A stretch of 64,000 nt of DNA from Kitasatospora atroaurantiaca (GTDB taxonomy: Bacteria > Actinomycetota > Actinomycetes > Streptomycetales > Streptomycetaceae): positions 7,750,001-7,814,000 of the forward strand of contig NZ_VIVR01000001.1 of the NCBI RefSeq assembly GCF_007828955.1. Direction: 5' to 3'. The notes under the pieces are model-generated. The model was not told where the DNA came from. It saw nothing but the letters and a program-made list of their open reading frames with translations, and searched no databases. A program made the translations under genes and the position numbers. Below, one piece after another: positions 44,797-53,408 of this stretch. The number at the start of each line of letters is the position of its first letter. Positions within the stretch are counted from its first letter, which is position 1.

Positions 44797-45081
44797 CGCG
44801 AAGAAAGCTGTCGCCCGGCGGAGGATGTCCACGTCCTCGCGCAGGCGGCGGTTCTCCCGCCGCAGCCTGGCCAGTTCCTCGCGCTCGTTGCTGGTCAAGC
44901 CGTCGCGTTCGCCTGCGTCGACCTCGGCCTGCTTGATCCAGTCACGTACTGCGGTCTCGGTCAGGTCGAAGTCCTTGGCCACCTGGCCGACCGAGCGGTC
45001 TCCGCGTCGGCACAGCTCGACGATCTCGGCCTTGAACTCCGGTGTGAACGAGCGGCGAGGGCGCGGCTTCTTCTTCCCCAT
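44782..45081 (-). CDS. IS3-family transposase OrfA
   Basis: A helix-turn-helix protein of about 100 residues (RSFTPEFKAEIVELCRRGDR; QVAKDFDLTETAVRDWIKQA) with a C-terminal leucine-zipper coiled coil (EELARLRRENRRLREDVDIL, RRATAFFAS). The last residues (MPK) and the stop come from the inserted IS110. ATG 45081 is preceded by GGAGA; ATGs at 45102 and 45099 are alternatives. Confidence 0.85.
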   Translation of the reverse strand: MGKKKPRPRRSFTPEFKAEIVELCRRGDRSVGQVAKDFDLTETAVRDWIKQAEVDAGERDGLTSNEREELARLRRENRRLREDVDILRRATAFFASMPK

Positions 45082-45262
45082 GCTCTCCATGATGGACATC
45101 ATCCTTCCGGGGTCGAAGCCCCTGATCAGGAGTGTCCGTCAAAGCGGATCAAGCCCACAAACAGCATCTAGAGGTGACGCCCGGCATGTGCGCAGGTACG
45201 TCGCGGGTGCAGGCCGCTCGCGCGTGGATGGGCGGGTACTCCCCGGCGGTTCCGTCGCAGAC

Positions 45263-45802
45263 TCAACTGGACGGCGTGACCGGGGACCACATGCCGAGCC
45301 ACTGCTCGGCTCCCCAGGCCTCGAACCGCTCTACCTCAGTGAACCCCAGCTTCGCCGCGAGACGCATCGAGCCGACGTTGGCGCTCTGGGTGGTGAGCAC
45401 CACCGGCTCGCCGGGAAGCGCGCCGGCGAGCCAGCCGAGTGCCGCCGCGCACGCCTCGGCGGCATACCCGAATCCCCACGCCCGCGGCAGGAACAGGTAG
45501 CCGAGATCGGCCTTCCCTGCGGCAGCCGGGCGACGGTGCCCCGTTGCTCTCCTGAGCAGGATCTGGCCGATCATCGACCCGTCGAGATCAACGACGAAGC
45601 TCCCGGGCCACCGCTCGGGTGCCCCGGACACCTCGCGCTCAAGCTCGTCACGCGGCCGGGGGCCGCCGAGGTAGGTGTGCACCTCTGGCGAGGCGAGCAG
45701 CTCGATGAACGCCGCACGGTCCCGGGCCTCGGGCTCACGGAGCACGAGCCTCTCGGTCCTGATCGGCTCAGGCGGCCAAGCCACGGGTCCCAGATCTTCC
45801 AT
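45263..45802 (-). CDS. GNAT-family acetyltransferase (RimJ/RimL-like)
   Basis: A 179-residue protein starting with the RimJ/L signature IRTERLVLREPEARDRAAFI. The acetyl-CoA region is LGYLFLPRAWGFGYAAEACA, and VVLTTQSANVGSMRLAAKLG followed by FTEVERF is the standard N-x-x-S-x-x-L-x-x-x-x-G-F block. The substrate amine is unknown. Stands alone beside the IS3. Confidence 0.9.
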   Translation of the reverse strand: MEDLGPVAWPPEPIRTERLVLREPEARDRAAFIELLASPEVHTYLGGPRPRDELEREVSGAPERWPGSFVVDLDGSMIGQILLRRATGHRRPAAAGKADLGYLFLPRAWGFGYAAEACAAALGWLAGALPGEPVVLTTQSANVGSMRLAAKLGFTEVERFEAWGAEQWLGMWSPVTPSS

Positions 45803-46395
45803 CCGCGCACGCTAACAGGTGGTCAAACCAACCCGCTATGCACGTGGGTAGGGCAGGGGTGTCGGTTCTGCGGTGCAAGTCACCGGCTTGGCACAGACGC
45901 TGATCACGGGCCCGGGCCTGTGTCCCGCGTACTCGTTGGAGTGCTCAGTCAGGTACAGATGAACCCTCGTAAGCGCGGCGAGGACCGCCTTTCTGCTTCT
46001 GCAGCACGACCAGGCCCACGGCAGCCAGCTCGGTGGCATGGGCCCTGACGTGATCGAGTGGGACGCCGAGGGCGGTCCGCGCGTATAGGTCCGCGGCGGG
46101 TACCCCGGCTGTGGCGGGAGCGGCAGCGCGCCCGGGCCGCCGCCGAGGTCGGCCACCCCGTCACCCCGTCCCCGCCCGAGGCCAACGCGGTCCTCCTCAC
46201 CCTCCCCGGTACGGGCGCCACCCTCCTCACCGCGCTCGCCCCGGACGCGCTGACCCTCCGTCGGCTCCTGTACCCGCGTGGCGACCTGAGCACTACGGGC
46301 GTGGCCCGAGGTGTCGGCGACGAGCGCCGCCCGCCCCTGCTGGTCCAACGGGACCCGCTGGAGTGGGCGGTCGCGGAGCACGTCGGCTGAGCGGA

Positions 46396-47325
46396 TCAGC
46401 TCAGGACGACCACCTTGTGCATGCCCTCGAAGGCGTGCGGGATGCCGGTCTGGTCGTCCGGGATGAAGCAGAGCAGGACGTAGGTTCCGGCCGGCAGGTG
46501 CTTCGCCTGGACAAGAGCGGTGTGGTCGGGGGAGATGGCACCCAGACCGCTGGGCGGGCCGGTGAAGGGCGGCGGCGGGGGCTGCTGGCCGTGGGCGAGG
46601 GCGTCGAAGAACGCCTGGACGTCGTCGTCCGTGGTGCCCGGCTTGACCGGCTGGATCGCCATCTCGTGGATCTCGTCGGCCGCGTTGTGCACCAGGATCG
46701 GGGCGTCCGCCTTGTCCACGTCCTCGGTCCGGAAGCGCGGGCCGGCCGCCTGCTCCTCCTGGATCACGATGCCCCTGGGGAAGGGGGCCAGATCCTTGTC
46801 GCCGTCATCGGGGCAGAGCTGGAGGGCCTTCACCACGGGGTGGGCGGGGTCGGCGAGGAAGGCACTGAAGTCGAGCAGGTACACGGTGCCCGGCGTGATC
46901 GGCTCGGTGACGTCGACCGGGATGTTCGGTGACGCGAAGCCGCCGCCCAGTGCCTCCGCGTCGGCGTTGAACGCGTTGATGCCGGCCGCCGATGTCGCCG
47001 GGTCGGTCTCGTTGATCGCCTTGGTCAGGTCGGCGAGCACGGTGTCCAGCGTCACGCCCTCGTGCGGGCGGAAGACCTGGAGCTGGCGGCCCTGCGGGTT
47101 GTCGGTGCTGATGTGGAAGTGGACGAGTCCGTCTTCGGCGGCGTCGGGTGCCTCGATGCCGTGCGCGGTGAGCTTGACGTCGACGGCCTCGTGGTGGCCC
47201 TTGGCCTCGTGGTGGCCCTTCGGCGTCGCGGCTTGGGCCGTGCCGACGCCGGTCAGCGTGGTGGCGCAGGTGAGGGCGACGGCCGCTGCCGCTCCCAGAC
47301 CGCGCCTCAGCAGAGCAATACGCAT
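46396..47325 (-). CDS. Secreted protein with a cupredoxin-like C-terminus
   Basis: A 309-residue protein with a signal peptide (LGAAAAVALTCATTLTGVGT then AQAATPKG), a His-rich start (KGHHEAKGHHEA), and a C-terminal block (LPAGTYVLLCFIPDDQTGIP, HAFEGMHKVVVLS) that resembles the copper-binding end of blue copper proteins with Cys, His and Met ligands in order. It may bind copper outside the cell; without a search this is inference. GAAAGGA precedes the ATG. A degenerate cytochrome-oxidase-assembly gene lies just upstream. Confidence 0.72.
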   Translation of the reverse strand: MRIALLRRGLGAAAAVALTCATTLTGVGTAQAATPKGHHEAKGHHEAVDVKLTAHGIEAPDAAEDGLVHFHISTDNPQGRQLQVFRPHEGVTLDTVLADLTKAINETDPATSAAGINAFNADAEALGGGFASPNIPVDVTEPITPGTVYLLDFSAFLADPAHPVVKALQLCPDDGDKDLAPFPRGIVIQEEQAAGPRFRTEDVDKADAPILVHNAADEIHEMAIQPVKPGTTDDDVQAFFDALAHGQQPPPPPFTGPPSGLGAISPDHTALVQAKHLPAGTYVLLCFIPDDQTGIPHAFEGMHKVVVLS

Positions 47326-47485
47326 GGAAGTCCTTTCGACGGGGTCCCAGGGGTCCAGCGCACCACGGGGCTGCCTGGCATGCCGTCAGCCACGCGGTCG
47401 ACACGTCCGTTCGGGGCATGACGGAGCCCCGCCCCACACGCGCTCTAGGCTTGGGACGGGGCTTCCGGTCGTGCTCGGCTCGTAC

Positions 47486-48215
47486 TCAGCCGGCGTCGGC
47501 GATCCGCTGGCCGCGCTTGTCGAGCGAGGCCGGATACGTGTTGTACGCGGCCGGCTCGGCGTTGCTGTCGCGATCCGCGGCGCGGTCACGGCAGGCGGGG
47601 TGGCGATCCGCGGCGCGGTCGCGGCAGGCGGGGTGGCGATCCGCGGCGCGGTCGCGGCAGGCGGGGTGGCGCTCCTCTGGCTTGGCCCACTGCAGGGTCA
47701 GCGCGATCAGCACGGTCGCGGTCCGGATCTCGCCGAGGGCCCAGGTGATGCCACAGGCCATCCTCTGGTCGCTCAGCAGGCCGGTTCCCGGCCGGTGCCA
47801 TCGCCGGGGTGAAGGTGGTGACCTGTCGGCTGCCGGCCATCATCACGGCCACGCCGAAGAAGGCGTGGAACGGCATGCCCATGAACAGCTCGATGATCCG
47901 CAGTACGAAGCCGGGCCGGTGCGGGCTCGGGTCCACGCCCGTGATCGGCTGGAAGAACAGCATGCCGACCGCCAGGAGGTGCACCATCATCGCGATGTGC
48001 GCGATCCGCTACTGAATCAGGAAGTCGAACAGCGGGGTGACGTACAGGCCGTAGCGGACCGTAGAGGCGGGCCACGAACAGCGGGATGGTGAAGGCCGGG
48101 TGCGAGATCACCCGGACGTACCGGCTGTGCAGCAGCGCCACCAGCAGGTCGCGCGCGGACCGCGGCTGCTGCCTGCAGCCACTGCTGAACTGGGAGAACA
48201 GCAGCGGCTGCTGAG
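47486..48215 (-). pseudogene. CtaG/Caa3-type cytochrome c oxidase assembly protein gene, frameshifted
   Basis: Pieces in different minus-strand frames form one membrane protein: LVALLHSRYVRVISHPAFTI and PLFVARLYGPL, MMVHLLAVGMLFFQPITGVD, VLRIIELFMGMPFHAFFGVA, and ACGITWALGEIRTATVLIAL then TLQWAKPEERH. These match the central and C-terminal helices of caa3_CtaG proteins. At least two frameshifts and a short in-frame repeat expansion mean it is not functional. Confidence 0.75.
47571..47669. repeat. Three tandem 33-bp repeats
   Basis: The unit starting CGATCCGCGGCGCGGTC is present three times, nearly perfectly, encoding DRHPACRDRAA-type 11-residue repeats on the minus strand at the C-terminus of the decayed CtaG gene. 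The unit length keeps the frame, so the expansion may have happened while the gene was coding. Confidence 0.8.
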
Positions 48216-48239
48216 ACTGAGGCTGCGCTGGCAGTGGAT

Positions 48240-48345
48240 GCGCGAGGCGCACGAGATCCGCAGGCCCGGGATGGCATACCCAGGCATCGTCCCCTTGCTG
48301 GAGGCCGCAGCCGCGGAGCCTCGGCTGCGGGGGCTCTACGGGATG
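48240..48345 (+). pseudogene. Fragment resembling DUF6193 proteins
   Basis: The frame reads LRWQWMREAHEIRRPGMAYP and GIVPLLEAAAAEPRLRGLYG. The LLEAAxAEPRLRxLY block resembles the end of DUF6193 proteins, common in Streptomyces. Upstream coding is absent and the frame breaks after about 48345, close to the IS5 insertion. Confidence 0.35.
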
Positions 48346-48686
48346 GCACACGTCAGCGGACCGGTTCGTTCGGGGAGCCGGATGACGCCTACGTCAGGGG
48401 GAACTCGCCGGTCGCTCTCCCGGCAATGGACGGCACAGCAACGTAGCGCCTGGCGCCCACCGGACTCTGAGAAGCCGTTGTCGTACCGATCAAGGAACTT
48501 GTCGATCGAACGGAAGTCCCGATTGGGTGATCGTCGAGCGGTTGGCGCATGAAGGTAGGGCCTCCTGCACAGCTCAAGGGTGTCGAGTCCGTGAGCAAAA
48601 AGCAGGAGGCCCTGGTGTTGCAGTCTGTCGTGCGCGTGCTGGTTGCGTCCAACTCCCGCGTGTCGTTGTGTGATTGCCTCGCGCAT

Positions 48687-49523
48687 GTGTACGGGAACGC
48701 GGCTGATCGGCCAGAGCGCCGGCCGCGGTATCCGTCGGACATGACGGACACGGAGTGGGCCGTGGTCCGGGCATCGCTGCCGGTGCCGGGGTGGCTGGAG
48801 GGGCGGGGCGGCCAGCCGGAGGGCTATTGCCACCGACAGATGCTGGATGCCGTGCGGTATCTGGTCGACAACGGCATCAAATGGCGGGCGATGCCGGCGG
48901 ACTTCCCCGCTTGGGACCGGGTCTACGCCTTCTACCGACGCTGGCGCGACAAGGGCCTGATCAAGGAGCTGCACGACCGGCTGCGCGACAAGGTTCGGCG
49001 GGCCGAGGGCCGGGATCCGGAGCCGACGGCGGGGATCATCGACTCGCAGTCGGTGCGGGCCGCCGCGTCGGTGCCGGCCGCAACGCGCGGATACGACGGC
49101 GGGAAGATGGTGCCGGGCCGCAAGAGGCACATCGTGGTGGACTGCCTCGGGCTGCTGCTGGCCGTGCTGGTCACCGCCGCGAACGTCACCGACCGAGAGG
49201 CGGGTGCGAGCCTGCTGGCCCGGCTGCGGGCACGGTACTTCCGGCTGACGCTCGTGTGGGCCGACGGCGGCTACACCGGAAGCCTGGTCGACATCGCCGC
49301 GAAGGCTTGGCGCATCGCGTTGACGGTGGTCAAACGCAACCACGACACTGCGGGCTTCAAGGTGCTGCCGAAGAGGTGGCTGGTGGAACGGACATTCGCG
49401 TGGCTGATGCGCTCACGCCGCCTGGCCCGGGACTACGAAACCCGCACCGACACCGCCGAGGCGATGCTGCTGTGGTCGATGACCATGGTCATGAGCCGCC
49501 GCCTGGCCCGCCGGTCCAGCTGA
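48687..49523 (+). CDS. IS5-family transposase
   Basis: About 278 residues from the GTG at 48687; the frame is open to 48549. It begins with the IS5 start RYPSDMTDTEWAVVRASLPV. DDE residues: Asp in GIIDSQSVRAA, Asp in LVWADGGYTGSL, Glu in RWLVERTFAWLMRSRRLARD (DDE_Tnp_1 C-signature). Intact and probably active. Its 3' end overlaps the convergent passenger gene by 35 bp. Confidence 0.92.
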   Translation: MYGNAADRPERRPRYPSDMTDTEWAVVRASLPVPGWLEGRGGQPEGYCHRQMLDAVRYLVDNGIKWRAMPADFPAWDRVYAFYRRWRDKGLIKELHDRLRDKVRRAEGRDPEPTAGIIDSQSVRAAASVPAATRGYDGGKMVPGRKRHIVVDCLGLLLAVLVTAANVTDREAGASLLARLRARYFRLTLVWADGGYTGSLVDIAAKAWRIALTVVKRNHDTAGFKVLPKRWLVERTFAWLMRSRRLARDYETRTDTAEAMLLWSMTMVMSRRLARRSS

Positions 49524-49989
49524 ACCGGCCCGGCGTGTCCTCGGCCAGCCAACCCCTGGCCACCAGGCGTTTGGCGCGAGACCGCACCGCACCCTCGATC
49601 TTTGCCGGGGCCAGCTCCAGCCCCAGCGCGGCCGCGATCTCCTGACAGCTCATCGATCCGCCTTCGCCGGCATGCTGCCGATCAGCCAGCAGATTGACGA
49701 TGCGCTGATACTCCACCGCCAGCACGCTCGGCGCGAGCCCGGACCGCCACACCGGCACGACCGAACGGCCCGGCGCCGCCCCGGACGCGGGAGCTGTCTC
49801 CGCGGCCTGCTGCCCCTGCGATTCCGCCAGGACCCGGTCGACCCTTTCCCGGGCGATCGTCCATCGCTCCCAGTCCGTCTCCGCGTCCCGCAACTCGGCC
49901 ACGATCCGGTCCACTTCCTCGCGCAACGACTCCACCCGCTGCCGAGCGGCCAACTCCCGCTCCTCCAGCAATCCCATCACCGACGCCAC
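49489..49989 (-). CDS. IS passenger protein: coiled coil plus winged-helix domain
   Basis: A 166-residue protein from GTG 49989 (GGAGG 7 nt upstream). Residues 5-60 form a coiled coil (ELAARQRVESLREEVDRIVA); residues 95-160 look like a winged helix (YQRIVNLLADRQH; CQEIAAALGLELAPAKIEGA; SRAKRLVARGWLAEDTPGRF). A relative lies at 59279. It lies within the IS inverted repeats, so it moves with the transposase; regulation of transposition or of the host site is possible. Confidence 0.75.
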   Translation of the reverse strand: MASVMGLLEERELAARQRVESLREEVDRIVAELRDAETDWERWTIARERVDRVLAESQGQQAAETAPASGAAPGRSVVPVWRSGLAPSVLAVEYQRIVNLLADRQHAGEGGSMSCQEIAAALGLELAPAKIEGAVRSRAKRLVARGWLAEDTPGRFSWTGGPGGGS

Positions 49990-50116
49990 CCCGGCACCTC
50001 CACCGCGAGACAACCCGATGGACCAACCCTGCCGCGCCGCCACGGACTCTATGCCTGGCCTGCGGAAACAAGCCGATCACGCCCGATAAGACAACGGCTT
50101 CTGAGATCATGCCGGG

Positions 50117-50512
50117 ATGCGTGTCATGTTCTTCACCTCGGGGCCGGGACGGCGAACCGAGTCGGTGTCGGTCGACTACATCTTTGACGCTGATACTGCT
50201 GTTCTTGCATGGGAGAGCTTGCTCACCGGAGTCACCCTAGAGGAGCTCCGGCACCGAGGAGAGCCCCGGATCGTGCGCGCCAGGCAATGCGGCGACGAGG
50301 AATTCGCACTTTCATCGGCGCTGAGGACCGCACTCGCCGAGGCTGACCACGAGCGGCTCCAGCGACTGGCCCACCAGTGGGCCGACCTTGAGGCTCGCGA
50401 CGGGTACCACGACCCGGTAACCGCCGAAGAGGCCAGGGAGCTCCTGACAGGACTGGCGGCTTTGGCCCGTGAAGCCGGCAAGAGCCACAACATCCACTGC
50501 CGGTGGGGCTGA
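50117..50512 (+). CDS. Hypothetical protein, 131 residues
   Basis: A soluble, Glu/Arg-rich protein (VDYIFDADTAVLAWESLLTG; TAEEARELLTGLAALAREAG) without a recognised motif. The ATG at 50117 is only 13 bp from the IS5 right end plus its duplicated TGA, so its native promoter was removed or moved away by the insertion; any expression would now start from the IS. Confidence 0.55.
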   Translation: MRVMFFTSGPGRRTESVSVDYIFDADTAVLAWESLLTGVTLEELRHRGEPRIVRARQCGDEEFALSSALRTALAEADHERLQRLAHQWADLEARDGYHDPVTAEEARELLTGLAALAREAGKSHNIHCRWG

Positions 50513-50593
50513 GCCCGACATGCGTGCCGCCCTTCGACCGTCCGGTGCCGCGCTGGACGGGCGTCGGGCCACGCCTGCTGACGGCCCGGTAGC

Positions 50594-51175
50594 TCAGCGC
50601 ACGACAGCGACAGCGTCGAGGAACTCCTCGACGCCGGCGACGTTCTGGTGTTGCCGGAAGCCGGGGGCGAGGTCGCGGATCTGCTGGACACAGCGGGAGG
50701 CGCCGATCCGCTCGGCGAGCTGCAGGGCTGGCTGGCTGTGGCGGCGGCTTGGTCGACCTCACCCTGGCCGAGGAGGCTGTCCGTCTCGTACGCCAGGAAC
50801 ACCGCCTTCGTCTTGTCCCGGGCCGCGGGCAGCAGCGCGATGCCCTGGCTGATCTGCTGGTGACCCTGGTCGGGCTGGCCGAGGTCGATGAGACAGCGCC
50901 CCGCGTCCACGGCCAGGTCGGCCGGGCCCATCCAGGAGCACCAAGCTGGTGGCGCGCCGGTCGCGGCGTCCAGCGCCCGCTCCGCCGCCCCCAGGTCGCG
51001 GTAGCAGGCGAGACCCTCGCCGAGCGTGGCGTGGGCGCGGGCCTTGCGCGGGAGCAGCAGGGAGCGGGCGGTGGGGTCCTCGGTGCGCACGAGAGCGTGG
51101 GCGAGGACGTCGACGGCGGTGTTGGGTCGGTGGAGCCAGATGTTCTGGTAGGCGAGGTTGTGAACGCTGTTTGAC
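50594..51175 (-). pseudogene. C-terminal part of a TPR-containing regulator, frameshifted
   Basis: The main frame reads SVHNLAYQNIWLHRPNTAVD, ARAHATLGEGLACYRDLGAA and ALLPAARDKTKAVFLAYETD, helical repeats like those at the C-terminus of Streptomyces XRE-TPR regulators. Near 50745 the coding moves to another frame: LQLAERIGASRCVQQIRDLA and VAGVEEFLDAVAVVR, then a stop. The N-terminal HTH is missing. Inactive. Confidence 0.6.
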
Positions 51176-51235
51176 GTTGACCACTGACCGCCTTGGGTGA
51201 GGCTGCCCGGGATCCAGCGCCCTGTATCACGTCTC

Positions 51236-51268
51236 AGCCCCCGACCGCGGAGAAGGCGGTCGGGGGCT
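51236..51268. terminator. Strong 13-bp hairpin, probable terminator
   Basis: AGCCCCCGACCGC and GCGGTCGGGGGCT form a perfect 13-bp stem with a 7-nt loop, between the TPR relic and the IS701 element. There is no T-run, as is common for Streptomyces terminators. Confidence 0.6.
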
Positions 51269-51297
51269 GGTTCAGCAGGTCGCGCGGGCCGGCTTAG

Positions 51298-52807
51298 CGG
51301 TGGTTTGTTAAACCCGTAAGTAGAGATCAAGGGCTCGGCCGGTTGCCAACGAGGCGATGAGCGCTTGGAGTTCGGGTGGCGGGGGCGTGTTGGACCAGGC
51401 GTGCCAGTAGCGTTGCAGGGTGTGCCAGGGGTCGAGCCAGGCCCGGATCGCTCGGATGGCTCGGGGCCAGCTGGGCGGTTGGGGCTGGTGGGACACGGGG
51501 GTGCCCCCTCTCTGGCCCGTTGGCGGTCTCGGGCGGCTGGGCCTGATCCTGGTCCTGAGTTTGGGGCTCATCGGCGAACCAGGCGTCCCAGCAGAACGAG
51601 AACGCGCAGTTCACGAGGGTCTGGTGGCGGCGGATCGCGGTGTCGGAGCGGACCTGGAAGTCGGCCCAGCCGAGTTCGTCCTTGATCTGCTTGTAGCTCT
51701 GCTCGATCCAGTGCCGCAGGCCGTAGAGGCGGACGAGCTCGGACAGGTCGGCGGCCGGGTGGGGGCTGTCGGCGGTGCGGGTGAGCCGGGGCGGGGCAGG
51801 TCGGTGGCCAGATACCAGGTGGCCTTGTCCGGCAGGGCGGCCGGGTCGGCGGTGGCCACGACCAGGCGCGTGAATCCGTCCGGTCCCCAGGCGCCGAGGC
51901 GGGCGTCGGCGGCCCACCAGGTCTCGGTGTGCCCGTCGCGGAAGGTGCGGACAACCGGCGTCCAGTCACCGGGGTGCTCGGGATCTGTCCAGGTCAGGGC
52001 GCGGGCGGCGTCGACCGGGGTGTGCGCTTCGTCCCTGTAGGCCCAGGTGCCGCGGCGGGGCTTGAGGGCCATGACGAACGGCAGGCCGGCTTCGCGCAGG
52101 GTGTGCCGGAACTCGTCGTGGTCGCCGTAGCCGCAGTCCGCCACCACCGCCCGGAACGTGACCCCAGCCTGGTGGGCCTGGCCGGCGAGGTCGGTGGCGA
52201 GCTGGGGCTTGGTGCGGAAGTCGGGGTCGTTGCGTTTCCTTGGGAAGTGGTGGGCCGGGGTGTAGGGCACCGCGTGCAGTGGGTAGTAGAGACGTTCGTC
52301 GGCCCAGAGCGTGGTCACCGTGACGACGCCGTTGTCCGTCTTCCCGTACCGGCCCAGCCACTGCCGCCCCACGTGGGCGGTCGCCGTGCCGTCCTTGCGG
52401 TCCCCGGAATCGTCGATCACCAGCACGCCCTGGCCGTGCGGCGCGGTGGCCGGATCCGCCAGCAACAGCTCAAGCCGACGGGCGTTGACCTGCTCGAACT
52501 GCCAGGTCGACTCCGAGAGGAAGAACTGCAGCCGCTGCACCGCCGGATGCTGAGCCCCGACCACCGGCTCGGCCCCGGCCAGCGCCGTGAGCGTCTTGTT
52601 CCTGTCCCTCGGCAGCAACAGGCCGGTCAGGTACTCCCGGAAACCCCGCCATTGAGCCAGCGAGCTGAACAGGTCGTCGAACCTGGCCGCGTACCCCTCG
52701 AGGGGCCCGGGAGCCGGTGGACACGGTACGCGCGCGGTCATGGCAGCACCCCCGAAAGACTCTCCTCACCGATACTGCCGAACTGATCCCATGTCAACAA
52801 ACCACCG
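51298..52807 (-). mobile_element. IS701-family element
   Basis: Inverted repeats begin CGGTGGTTTGTTAAAC on the left and, read inward, CGGTGGTTTGTTGACAT on the right. A 4-bp TTAG target duplication flanks it (51294-51297; 52808-52811), which fits the YTAR preference of IS701. The element is complete in sequence but its transposase is frameshifted. Confidence 0.85.
51327..52741 (-). pseudogene. IS701-family transposase with a -1 frameshift
   Basis: The N-terminal 310 residues (SSLAQWRGFREYLTGLLLPR; VLVIDDSGDRKDGTATAHVG; RAVVADCGYGDHDEFRHTLR) contain the first two acidic residues. At about 51795 the frame shifts by one within CCCGCCCCGG, and coding resumes as LVRLYGLRHWIEQSYKQIKD and ELGWADFQVRSDTAIRRHQT, which holds the catalytic Glu. 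The C-rich site could be a mutation or, less likely, a programmed slip. Confidence 0.85.
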
Positions 52808-52842
52808 TTAGTGGTCGGCGTCGTAAATCCTTCGGGGGTTGT

Positions 52843-53030
52843 TCACGCTGCCGGTGCGACAGAGGATTCTTCGTGGTGATCGGCGGTGTGCCGGTCGAGC
52901 CTGGCCAGCAGATCGTCCAGGTCGGAGGTGGTGAACCTCCACTGGAACGGCTGTGCCGTGGCGTTGTAGCGGTCTTCGAAGGCTCGGAGCCGGTCTCTGG
53001 CCTCGGTGAGGTCGGTGAAGTCGTTGGGCG
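52843..53030 (-). pseudogene. IS630-type transposase C-terminal fragment
   Basis: The minus-strand frame reads PNDFTDLTEARDRLRAFEDR and YNATAQPFQWRFTTSDLDDL, then LARLDRHTADHHEES and a stop. This is the end of a DDE_3-type IS630 transposase (…YNxxAxPFxWxFT). It is cut at 53030 by the second IS3. None of the remainder is found on the far side of that IS. Confidence 0.65.
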
Positions 53031-53081
53031 TGAACCGCCCCGGGTTCGGTGGGGACTCGATTTCGTGTAAGGATTCGAGTC

Positions 53082-53408
53082 ATGGCACGTCCCTCTTCCT
53101 ACCCGCCTGAGCTGCGCCGTCGTGCGGTGCGCATGGTTGCCGAGGTCCTCGGTGACTACCCGAACGAGTCGGCCGCGCTGCGGGCCGTCGCGGAGAAGCT
53201 GGGCATCGGCTCGGCCGAGACCCTGCGCAACTGGGTGCGACGCGACCAGGTCGACTCCGGTCAGCGCCCGGGCACGACCACGGAGGAGTCCGCGCAGATC
53301 AAGGCGATGAAGAAGGAGATCGCCGAACTCAAGCGCGCCAACGACATCTTGAAGGCCGCGGCGAGTTTCTTCGCGGCCGAGCTCGACCGGCCACACCTTC
53401 GCTCGTAG
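53082..53408 (+). CDS. IS3-family transposase OrfA
   Basis: A 108-residue HTH_Tnp_1 protein (YPPELRRRAVRMVAEVLGDY; KLGIGSAETLRNWVRRDQVD) with a C-terminal zipper (EIAELKRANDILKAAASFFA). ATG 53082 is the usual start. Its end overlaps orfB in the -1 frame, where frameshifting should make the OrfAB fusion. Confidence 0.92.
   Translation: MARPSSYPPELRRRAVRMVAEVLGDYPNESAALRAVAEKLGIGSAETLRNWVRRDQVDSGQRPGTTTEESAQIKAMKKEIAELKRANDILKAAASFFAAELDRPHLRS

Larger units (their letters stand above)
42564..45157 (-). mobile_element. IS3-family element interrupted by an IS110 element
   Basis: Terminal inverted repeats of about 26 bp begin TGAGCTTGCTCCGCTTTGAC on the left and, read inward, TGGGCTTGATCCGCTTTGAC on the right. 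A 3-bp target duplication CAA flanks the ends (42561-42563; 45158-45160), as expected for IS3. OrfA and orfB are separated by an inserted IS110 (43488-44796). Removing it rejoins them. The IS3 is therefore a recent, complete insertion that was later hit itself. Confidence 0.9.
48481..50101 (+). mobile_element. IS5-family (IS1031-type) element with a passenger gene
   Basis: Terminal inverted repeats GAAGCCGTTGTCGTACCGAT (left) and GAAGCCGTTGTCTTATCGGG (right, read inward), flanked by a 3-bp TGA duplication (48478-48480; 50102-50104). TNA duplications are typical of the IS1031 group. Besides the transposase it carries a convergent gene (49489-49989) for a coiled-coil/winged-helix protein, giving a 1.62-kb element. 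Confidence 0.85.

Noticed and set aside
46058..46390. Plus-strand ORF (…LLTLPGTGATLLTALAPDALTL…) and a minus-strand frame (…LGVPLDHVRAHATELAAVGL…)
   Set aside because: Both are somewhat protein-like but overlap each other, lack ribosome-binding sites and match no family I know. One may be a fragment; neither can be supported.
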